Source: an uncultured Atopobium sp.
GTDB lineage: Bacteria; Actinomycetota; Coriobacteriia; Coriobacteriales; Atopobiaceae
DNA: 21,961 nt
Reading direction: 5' to 3'
Assembly (NCBI GenBank): GCA_916720465.1
Contig: CAKARF010000010.1
Location: forward strand, 1 to 21,961
Positions 16,328-21,961 of the stretch are shown here, one piece after another (position 1 is the first letter of the stretch; the number at the start of each line of letters is the position of its first letter). Made by a program: the position numbers and the translations under genes. A model generated the notes under the pieces. The model ran no database searches and was not told the DNA's origin. It saw only the letters and a program-made list of their open reading frames with translations.

Positions 16328-16785
16328 TACTCCTCGCTAATGCCCTCGTTAATGGCCTGAGCAATAGCTTCCTGGTCATTAGAGCCACGAAGTAGAGACT
16401 TAAATTCATCTCTCATCAGAAGAACGGCGGTCTTAGAAAGAAGCTTGATGTGAGTGGTGCCAGCCTCTCCATCTGGAACAAGCAGTGCAATAGCAACATC
16501 AACGGGCTTCTCGTCAAAAGAAGGCCACTCAAGAGGGGTGTTGTTCTTGAAGACAAAGACAGCCGCATCCTTAATAGCAGCATCCTTTGCATGAGGAACT
16601 GCAAAACCATCAGTCATGCCGGTCTCGCCCATTTCCTCGCGAGCCAAAAAAGCGTTGTAGACAGCGTCTGCATCGTCAGTTACGCCAGCTTCCAGTGCCT
16701 TGTCAGCAATAAAACGCAGGACATCGTTACGGCTCGCTGCGTTCTGGTTTACAAAAACATTGTCTGCCTTAACAAAACCGCTCAT
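16327..16785 (-). CDS. Orphan PTS EIIA component, fructose/mannitol type
   Basis: A 152-residue EIIA (PTS EIIA type 2 domain) that would accept phosphate from HPr. His65 in DGFAVPHAKDAAI is the expected phosphorylated residue, and the EMGETGMTDGFAVPH and VDVAIALLVPD segments match the family. It is a single-domain protein with no EIIB or EIIC gene beside it. It may serve a permease encoded elsewhere or act as a regulator like PtsN. AAGGAAG lies five bases before the ATG. The leader contains TTGAGC-CACCAA-GCTCAA, an inverted repeat that might be a regulatory site. Followed by a strong terminator, so it is probably the end of a unit or monocistronic. Confidence 0.9.
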   Translation of the reverse strand: MSGFVKADNVFVNQNAASRNDVLRFIADKALEAGVTDDADAVYNAFLAREEMGETGMTDGFAVPHAKDAAIKDAAVFVFKNNTPLEWPSFDEKPVDVAIALLVPDGEAGTTHIKLLSKTAVLLMRDEFKSLLRGSNDQEAIAQAINEGISEE

Positions 16786-16804
16786 GAATCTTCCTTCCGT
16801 ATGT

Positions 16805-16822
16805 TTGAGCTTGGTGGCTCAA
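16805..16822. promoter_or_regulatory. Inverted repeat in the EIIA leader
   Basis: TTGAGC (16805-16810) and GCTCAA (16817-16822) are perfect inverted copies with a six-base spacer, about 20 bases upstream of the EIIA start. It could be a repressor operator or a leader hairpin. On the minus strand a TATTAT sequence lies upstream as a possible -10, without a good -35. Confidence 0.35.
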
Positions 16823-16878
16823 TAACTTCGTATGTAGTAATAATACCCGCAATGAAACAAAATTTACCTTGAGAAACT

Positions 16879-18072
16879 TTACTTTAGAGCCATTCTTAAA
16901 ATCTGTTGAACATCTGCTGCTTTAAGCTGCATAAAGTTACCCGCATGATCTCCACCGCGAGCATCAATAGTTCCTTCTGCCATCTGGAGAATGTCCTCTT
17001 CTGATGGGTCTACTCCAAGCTCGGCAAGGGAGGTTGGCATACCAATTGCATGACACCATTGATTCCAAGCTTCAATTCCTGCAAGGCCTGTAGCGGTTGG
17101 GTTGTGGAAGTTGTTTTGAACTCCAAACACATTGACTGCAAACTGCGCAAAACGCTCTGGATCTTGGCTTATAACGTACTTGGCCCAACTTGCCCAAATA
17201 GCCGTAAGGCCAGCACCGTGAGCTACGTCATACTTTGCGCTCAGCTCATGCTCAATTGCATGAGAAGCAAAATCGCTTACGCGACCAGTTCCAGTAAGTC
17301 CGCAGTGAGAAAGCGACGATGCCCAAAGCAAATCTGCACGCGCAGCGTAATTCTCTGGCTCTTTGACAGCAACCAGAACAGCTTCTTTTACGGTACGCAA
17401 GAGTCCCTCGGCAAGCTCGTCGGTGAGTGCCACGTCCTTCTCGAGCGTAAAGTAGCGCTCCATGGTGTGCATCATGATATCTGCGCCTGTTGACGCCGTC
17501 TGATAAGCGCTTACAGAATAAGTGAGCTCTGGGTTCATGATGGCAAAGCTAGGGCGACCACTCTGGTGGTGATACGAGCGCTTGAGAACGCGGCCATCAG
17601 CCAGCGTAATGTTCATGACGGAAGAGTCCGAGGTTTCAGAGCCAGTTCCTGCGATAGTAGAAATAACACCAATAGGAGCTGCCTTTGAAACACTGACCTT
17701 ATGCAAATAGAGGTCTTCAAGAGAAACATCATTGGCTAAACCGTATGCAATAGCTTTAGCAGAATCCATGACAGATCCGCCGCCGATGGCCAAAATAAAG
17801 TCAACACCCTCACGTTTGCCCAGCTCTACAGCTTCTTCTGCAAGCTCTAATCGAGGATTAGGGACAACTCCACCACAGTCAACAAAAGCAATTCCAGCAT
17901 TGCTTAGGAGCTGGTGGATCTGGTCAAGCAATCCGCTCTTTACCACGTGATTGCCGCCAAAATGCACCAGCACCTTGGTGCCTCCATGAGCAGAGACAAG
18001 CTCTGCTACACGAAGTTGAGTATCTTTTCCAAAAACCACCTGAGTAGGTACAACGTACTCAAAATTAACCAT
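16879..18072 (-). CDS. Iron-containing alcohol dehydrogenase (butanol dehydrogenase/YqhD-like)
   Basis: A 397-residue type III alcohol dehydrogenase that reduces aldehydes or oxidises alcohols with NAD(P)H in the cytoplasm. The dinucleotide-binding AIGGGSVMDSAKA and the STIAGTGSETS segment are intact. The metal ligands are all visible: Asp and His in GADIMMH, and the two His in SHAIEHELSAKYDVAHG, at the spacing seen in YqhD. It resembles the butanol dehydrogenase/YqhD branch. Cofactor preference and substrate cannot be decided from the sequence. The ATG at 18072 has AAAGGG eight bases upstream; the GTG just before it gives one extra residue. It lies 35 bases downstream of the DegV gene and is probably cotranscribed with it. 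Confidence 0.93.
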   Translation of the reverse strand: MVNFEYVVPTQVVFGKDTQLRVAELVSAHGGTKVLVHFGGNHVVKSGLLDQIHQLLSNAGIAFVDCGGVVPNPRLELAEEAVELGKREGVDFILAIGGGSVMDSAKAIAYGLANDVSLEDLYLHKVSVSKAAPIGVISTIAGTGSETSDSSVMNITLADGRVLKRSYHHQSGRPSFAIMNPELTYSVSAYQTASTGADIMMHTMERYFTLEKDVALTDELAEGLLRTVKEAVLVAVKEPENYAARADLLWASSLSHCGLTGTGRVSDFASHAIEHELSAKYDVAHGAGLTAIWASWAKYVISQDPERFAQFAVNVFGVQNNFHNPTATGLAGIEAWNQWCHAIGMPTSLAELGVDPSEEDILQMAEGTIDARGGDHAGNFMQLKAADVQQILRMALK

Positions 18073-18107
18073 CACTAAAGCCCTTTCTTACCTACTCGAG
18101 CAATATC

Positions 18108-18992
18108 TTAAGCGCGAGGTTCTTCTCCCCACCAGAATGTTGCAACAGTTCCAGGACCAGTGTGAACGCCAATTGTTGCACCAATAGTAAAGATGTTGAT
18201 ATCACCGGTCTGTGGAAGCTTTTCTTGAATAAGCTCTTTAACAGCCTGAGCATCAGAAGCACACTCGGAGTTAGAGATAAACACTTTACGTGTGTAAGAA
18301 CTGCCCTGCTCTACAGTTTGAGTCATAATCTCGACAACGCGAGCAATTGCCTTCTTTTTGCCACGCGCCTTCTCTTTAACAGCCAAAGAACCGTCGGCCT
18401 CGATATCCATAACAGGACAAATGTTAAGCATGCCGCCAAGCAGGCCAGCGGTCTTGGAAATGCGACCACCACGGACAAAGAAGGTCAAGTCTGTTGAGAA
18501 GAACCATCCATACACACGGTGACGAGCCTCTTTAGCCCATGCAACTGCCTCGTCAAAAGACAGGCCCTCGTCGCGCTTATCGGCAAGACCGTCTACCAGC
18601 AAACCATAGCCAGAAGATGCCTGAAGAGAGTCGACAACCTCGATCTTTCTGTCAGGAAACTCCTGCTCAATTTCTACCTTTGCCTGGCAAGCAGACTCAT
18701 ACGTTCCAGAAACGCCAGAACTCAACGAAACATGAAGAACGTCTTTGCCCTCCTCAAGGAAAGGACGCCAGAAAGCCATGTACTCACCAATTGATACCTG
18801 TGAAGTACGGCACTCAGCGCCTGCAAGCATCTTTTTATAGAGGTCATCTGGTGAATTAGTGCGACCAAAGTCATCCTTGCACTGAACACCATCAAGCTCG
18901 TAGTTGAAATATACGTATTTCACATCACGTGACTGAAGGTACTTCTCACTTACATCGGCCGTAGAGCAACAGGTCAGAACGTAGTTGGACAT
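18108..18992 (-). CDS. DegV family fatty-acid-binding protein (FakB-like)
   Basis: A 294-residue DegV-fold protein. Members bind a single fatty acid, and in Gram-positive bacteria act as FakB, presenting it to the kinase FakA for incorporation into phospholipid. Visible features are the CCSTADVSEKYL start, RTSQVSIGEY, the HVSLSSGVSGTYESA loop with the ligand-contacting Ser/Gly residues, and FFVRGGRISKTAGLLGG, all typical of the family. The ATG at 18992 follows AAGGAG by six bases; the open frame extends 14 codons further upstream without a ribosome binding site. No fakA gene is in the window. Confidence 0.93.
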   Translation of the reverse strand: MSNYVLTCCSTADVSEKYLQSRDVKYVYFNYELDGVQCKDDFGRTNSPDDLYKKMLAGAECRTSQVSIGEYMAFWRPFLEEGKDVLHVSLSSGVSGTYESACQAKVEIEQEFPDRKIEVVDSLQASSGYGLLVDGLADKRDEGLSFDEAVAWAKEARHRVYGWFFSTDLTFFVRGGRISKTAGLLGGMLNICPVMDIEADGSLAVKEKARGKKKAIARVVEIMTQTVEQGSSYTRKVFISNSECASDAQAVKELIQEKLPQTGDINIFTIGATIGVHTGPGTVATFWWGEEPRA

Positions 18993-19191
18993 ACAAGTCT
19001 CCTTGAAATATCTTCTTGCATAAAACAAACGCACACTTATTTTTCTTGCAGATGTGAGTATACTTCTAATCTCATTTTTATGCTGCTTGTGGGGCGCTTC
19101 AAGTGCAAAATCACGTATACTTGCACGCGTTTGATTTTCTCAAATCACTACCTATACCTTAACTTTTACCTTCGACGGGAATGGATAGCGC
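18993..19191. promoter_or_regulatory. Divergent intergenic region between the degV-like and EamA genes
   Basis: This 199-base region, the longest gene-free stretch, must hold promoters for both directions. For the plus strand, TTGATT (19131-19136) and TATACC (19153-19158) with a 16-base spacer is the best -35/-10 pair. The palindrome TGATTT-TCTC-AAATCA (19132-19147) overlaps it and could be an operator. An AGTATACT palindrome around 19058 could give a -10 on either strand. The assignments are by eye. Confidence 0.4.
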
Positions 19192-20139
19192 GTGGCATCA
19201 ACAGATCTTTCTACTAGAAACTCTTCCAAACTCACACTAGATACTTCTTCTGCACTTGTATGGAAGTTTGCCCTTCTTATCTGCGCGCTTATCTGGGGCG
19301 GGTCATTTGTTGTTATCAAGGATGCAATTAGTTACATCTCGGCAGCTTGGCTTATGACCTTACGTTTTGTCTTTGCTGTAGGTATTGTTGCCATCATCTT
19401 TAGAAAAAATCTCAAAGAGCACTTGGATGCCACGCATATCAAATATGGCGTGCTTTTAGGTGTTCTCAACGGTTTAGGATACCTGTTCCAAAACATGGCA
19501 CTTGCCTATACAACCGCTGGTAAAGCAGCCTTTATTGCATCAATTTATTGCGCGATGATCCCGTTTGTAAACTGGCTCATTGCCAAGAAAAAGCCTCATG
19601 GAACCAGTATTTTTGCAGCCTTTTTATGCGTGGCTGGCATTGGCCTTATCTCGCTGGGCACTGATTTCTCGTTCTCGTTTGGCTTGGGCGAGCAGATGAC
19701 ATTGCTCTCAGCCATTATTTTTGCTTTTGACTTTGTGCTTATTGCCGAGCTTGCTCACAAATACGACATCATCACGCTTACGGTGGTGCAGCTTGGCGTG
19801 AGTGCTCTTCCCTGCCTTGTCTACGCCCTTTGCTTTGAGACCGTTCCTCAGTTTGCGACATTGTCCACAAATGCCTGGCTTGCCCTGGCCTACATCACTC
19901 TCATTGCTACCGCACTGACCGGTGTTTTGCAGAATCGTGCGCAGAAGTCAGTTGCTCCTGTTCAGGCTTCACTGATTATCTCTCTGGACAGTATTTTTGC
20001 AGCAGTTTTTGGCGTCATCTTCCTTGCCGAGGTTATTACCCCCACAATCTTCCTGGGCTTTATTGTTATCTTTGTTGCAATCTTTATCAGCGAGGTTGGC
20101 GAGAAACCCGCAGAGTCCCAAACTTCTTCAGAAAACTAA
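19192..20139 (+). CDS. EamA/DMT-family membrane transporter
   Basis: A 315-residue drug/metabolite transporter superfamily protein with ten predicted helices in two EamA repeats. The first repeat begins KFALLICALIWGGSFVVIKDA, with the characteristic WGxxF. The second covers about residues 165-305 and includes LTGVLQNRAQKSVAPVQASL and a conserved acidic residue in FLAEVITP. Likely an exporter of amino acids or other metabolites; the substrate is not predictable. The start is GTG at 19192 with a weak GGGAATGG site; the nearby ATG at 19181 is in another frame. It is monocistronic, divergent from the degV-like gene, and ends at a shared terminator. Its last codons contain the TGGCGAGAAACCC motif. 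Confidence 0.9.
   Translation: MASTDLSTRNSSKLTLDTSSALVWKFALLICALIWGGSFVVIKDAISYISAAWLMTLRFVFAVGIVAIIFRKNLKEHLDATHIKYGVLLGVLNGLGYLFQNMALAYTTAGKAAFIASIYCAMIPFVNWLIAKKKPHGTSIFAAFLCVAGIGLISLGTDFSFSFGLGEQMTLLSAIIFAFDFVLIAELAHKYDIITLTVVQLGVSALPCLVYALCFETVPQFATLSTNAWLALAYITLIATALTGVLQNRAQKSVAPVQASLIISLDSIFAAVFGVIFLAEVITPTIFLGFIVIFVAIFISEVGEKPAESQTSSEN
20097..20109 (+). repeat. TGGCGAGAAACCC motif, exact copy
   Basis: An exact copy on the plus strand, 30 bases before the end of the EamA gene, where it encodes the GEKP of the C-terminal tail. Confidence 0.8.
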
Positions 20140-20166
20140 AGCTCTCTATACAATACGACCCTAAAC

Positions 20167-20193
20167 AAAAAGCCCGCATACGCGGGCTTTTTT
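20167..20193. terminator. Bidirectional intrinsic terminator between the EamA gene and nrdG
   Basis: AAAAAGCCCGC (20167-20177) and GCGGGCTTTTT (20182-20192) form a perfect stem with an ATAC loop. A-run on one side and T-run on the other allow termination in both directions for the convergent genes ending at 20139 and 20211. Confidence 0.92.
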
Positions 20194-20210
20194 ATTGCGC
20201 TTTGGAGCTC

Positions 20211-20753
20211 TTACATCTCACGAGAGCTCAGCATAGGCCCGTCAGACCAAAGGGTAATCTCTCCTGAAGCCAGTGTTTTAGGAACATCAATAAGACGCTG
20301 GTTGGAAGAACCTCTAAAACGCAAGGTAATATCGTAAAGGCTCTGAACCCATGGGCCGTCTACCAGAACATCAATGCAAGACAGGATGCGATCGGTATAC
20401 TCTGTGTGCCATTTTCCCTCGGTCAACTGATCCCAGGTGTGACCTGAATACATCCAGATGCTCTTTTGTGGATAGGTAGCCCTGACCTTCTCGACAAACT
20501 CAACAAGACCTTCTTGGTTTTCTGGCTCAAATGGCTCTCCACCAAGAATGGAAAGGCCATTGATGTAGACAGGGGCCAGAGACTCAATAATTTCTTGCTC
20601 AACTTCTGGAGTAAACTCTCCACCACTCTTGAAGTCCCATGCCTCGTAATTAAAGCAGCCTTCACAGCGCAGACGACAGCCTGAAACAAACAGAGTTGTT
20701 CTTACGCCAACACCGTTTGCAATGTCTGAAAACTTAATATTTGAATAGTTCAT
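20211..20753 (-). CDS. nrdG: Anaerobic ribonucleotide reductase activating protein NrdG
   Basis: A 180-residue radical SAM enzyme that uses a 4Fe-4S cluster and S-adenosylmethionine to install the glycyl radical on NrdD, allowing dNTP synthesis without oxygen. The cluster motif CxxxCxxC is Cys26, Cys30 and Cys33 in SGCRLRCEGCFNYEAW. The SAM-binding GGEPF follows in LSILGGEPFEPENQ. The length is typical of the family. AAAGG lies six bases before the ATG. It lies downstream of nrdD but is separated from it by a strong terminator-like hairpin, and has a second hairpin in its own leader. Confidence 0.95.
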   Translation of the reverse strand: MNYSNIKFSDIANGVGVRTTLFVSGCRLRCEGCFNYEAWDFKSGGEFTPEVEQEIIESLAPVYINGLSILGGEPFEPENQEGLVEFVEKVRATYPQKSIWMYSGHTWDQLTEGKWHTEYTDRILSCIDVLVDGPWVQSLYDITLRFRGSSNQRLIDVPKTLASGEITLWSDGPMLSSREM

Positions 20754-20768
20754 ACATAACCTTTGATG

Positions 20769-20797
20769 GGTAACCTCCGCATATTGTGGATGTTACC
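20769..20797 (-). promoter_or_regulatory. Hairpin in the nrdG leader
   Basis: GGTAAC (20769-20774) pairs with GTTACC (20792-20797). After one C/T mismatch, TCCGCA (20776-20781) pairs with TGTGGA (20785-20790), with one wobble and a three-base loop. On the minus-strand transcript the arm nearer the gene contains GGAGG, which is thus sequestered. The AAAGG site used by nrdG lies just downstream of the hairpin. Confidence 0.55.
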
Positions 20798-20810
20798 TGA
20801 TAGAGATAAT

Positions 20811-20850
20811 AAAAACGAGCAGAAGGGCCCAAGTGCTCTTCTGCTCGTTT
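20811..20850 (-). terminator. Hairpin terminator or attenuator between nrdD and nrdG
   Basis: A perfect 13-bp stem, AAACGAGCAGAAG (20813-20825) with CTTCTGCTCGTTT (20838-20850), can be extended inward by three pairs. On the minus strand it is followed by a T-run (20815-20811). It lies 17 bases past the nrdD stop. Confidence 0.88.
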
Positions 20851-20866
20851 GTCTGGTACTTAAATC

Positions 20867-21961
20867 TTAGAGGTGAAGGACGCGGTCCTTAATCTCCTGG
20901 GTACGGCCCTGGTTCCAGAACTGGGTACCAATGTAGCCGCAGGTACGACGAGCAACGTTCATCTTGGTCTGGTCACGGTTGCCGCAGTGTGGGCACTCCC
21001 AAACCAGCTTGCCGTCCTCCTCAACAATCTGAATCTCACCGTCATAACCGCACTCCTGGCAGAAGTCAGACTTGGTGTTGAGCTCTGCGTACATGATGTG
21101 GTCGTAGATGAACTGCATAACGCTGAGAACAGCCTCGATGTTGTCCTGCATGTTAGGAACCTCAACGTAAGAGATTGCTCCACCTGGGGAAAGACGCTGG
21201 AACTCAGACTCAAACTGAAGCTTCTGGAATGCGTCAATCTCTTCTGCAACGTGGACGTGGTAGCTGTTGGTGATGTAGCCCTTATCGGTAATGCCAGGGA
21301 TAACACCAAAGCGACGCTGAAGTGCCTTAGCAAACTTGTAGGTAGTGGACTCAAGAGGGGTTCCGTAGAGGGAGTAATCGATATCCTCTGCTTCCTTCCA
21401 CTCGGTGCACTTATCGTTCATGTGCTGCATAACTTGGAGTGCAAATGGAGTTGCCTCTTTGTCGGTGTGGCTGTGACCAGTCATAGCCTTAACGCACTCA
21501 TACAGACCTGCATAACCAAGGGAGATGGTTGAATATCCGCCGTAAAGCAAAGGATCGATAACCTCACCCTTGTCCAGACGAGCAAGTGCGCCGTACTGCC
21601 AAAGGATAGGAGCAGCGTCAGACAGGGTGCCCTTCAGACGATCGTGACGAGCACGAAGTGCGCGGTGGCAAAGCTCAAGACGCTCATCAAAGATCTTCCA
21701 GAACTTGTCCATATCGCGACCAGCAGAAAGAGCAACGTCAGGAAGGTTGATGGTTACAACACCCTGGTTGAAGCGGCCATAGTACTTAGGCTTGTTTGGC
21801 TCATAGTTCTTAGCGCGAGCAACGTTGTTGAAACCATTACCAGAACGGTCTGGAGTCAGGAAGGAACGGCAGCCCATGCAAGTGAAGGTATCGCCCTCGC
21901 CTTCCTTCTCGCCCTTAGAAAGCTTGTACTCCTTCATCTTCTTCTCAGAGATGTAGTCAGG
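20867..21961 (-). CDS. nrdD: Anaerobic ribonucleoside-triphosphate reductase NrdD, C-terminal part
   Basis: The C-terminal half of the class III ribonucleotide reductase. The frame stays open through the window edge at 21961 (PDYISEKK precedes the first Met), so about half the gene lies outside. Visible are CMGCRSFLTPDRSGNG, the GVVTINLPDVALSAG strand and a four-cysteine zinc site (CQECG and CPHCG). The glycyl-radical loop RRTCGYIGTQFWNQGR has the radical glycine about 23 residues from the C-terminus. It acts with NrdG, encoded downstream on the same strand. Its regulatory region is not in the window. Confidence 0.97.
   Translation of the reverse strand, partial: PDYISEKKMKEYKLSKGEKEGEGDTFTCMGCRSFLTPDRSGNGFNNVARAKNYEPNKPKYYGRFNQGVVTINLPDVALSAGRDMDKFWKIFDERLELCHRALRARHDRLKGTLSDAAPILWQYGALARLDKGEVIDPLLYGGYSTISLGYAGLYECVKAMTGHSHTDKEATPFALQVMQHMNDKCTEWKEAEDIDYSLYGTPLESTTYKFAKALQRRFGVIPGITDKGYITNSYHVHVAEEIDAFQKLQFESEFQRLSPGGAISYVEVPNMQDNIEAVLSVMQFIYDHIMYAELNTKSDFCQECGYDGEIQIVEEDGKLVWECPHCGNRDQTKMNVARRTCGYIGTQFWNQGRTQEIKDRVLHL

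Noticed and set aside
19100..19125. GTGCAA...TTGCAC inverted repeat upstream of the EamA gene
   Set aside because: Only six-base arms with a long spacer and no extension, so it is not distinguishable from chance.
20776..20790. NrdR box in the nrdG leader (TCCGCATATTGTGGA)
   Set aside because: Only one half resembles the consensus, there is no second tandem box, and NrdR sites normally lie upstream of the first nrd gene. The hairpin explains the symmetry better.

Overview
The window looks like chromosomal DNA from a strictly or facultatively anaerobic actinobacterium of the Coriobacteriia. An Atopobium/Lancefieldella-type genome is the best guess. This is inferred from moderate G+C (about 45% by eye), the class III anaerobic ribonucleotide reductase genes nrdD/nrdG, the C-terminus of a type III glutamine synthetase, and protein sequence style; no database search was possible. 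Coding density is high. Almost every gene has an AGGAGG-like ribosome binding site, and nearly all intergenic gaps are under 200 bases. No rRNA, tRNA, IS element, integrase or CRISPR array was seen.

Layout. Bases 1-93 are the 3' end of a plus-strand glutamine synthetase, followed by an inverted repeat and an intrinsic terminator. Bases 214-2135 (minus) hold a manganese exporter (mntP) followed by an orphan, membrane-anchored solute-binding protein. A plus-strand gene of the zinc-dependent phospholipase C family lies at 2241-3206 and ends at a terminator and a 15-bp tandem repeat. On the minus strand follow ligA (NAD-dependent DNA ligase), a 60-residue membrane protein and an Spx/ArsC-family protein (6116 to 3358). 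Then come a 1014-residue three-module glycosyltransferase (6171-9215) and a likely operon of a four-helix membrane protein, an ABC ATPase and a large coiled-coil FtsX-type permease (13996 to 9296). Next is a tight operon encoding a DJ-1/PfpI protein, a Y-family DNA polymerase and a small YolD-like protein (16176 to 14046). After that are an orphan fructose-type PTS EIIA, an iron-containing alcohol dehydrogenase and a DegV fatty-acid-binding protein (18992 to 16327). A plus-strand EamA-family transporter (19192-20139) converges on nrdG and the truncated nrdD through a shared hairpin terminator.

How the genes relate. Most are ordinary housekeeping or accessory metabolic genes in one- to three-gene transcription units. 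The clearest functional groups are nrdD/nrdG (anaerobic dNTP synthesis), the DJ-1/Y-polymerase/YolD unit (stress and lesion bypass) and the ABC module.

The strongest unexplained signal is a 13-base motif, TGGCGAGAAACCC. It is present in three exact and two one-mismatch copies, all on the plus strand whatever the gene orientation. All four best copies lie within about 30 bases of a gene's 3' end, and one copy has an inverted partner. It behaves like a genome-wide signal (polar segregation or recombination motif, or DNA-uptake-type sequence) rather than part of any gene. No clear new multi-gene system was found.
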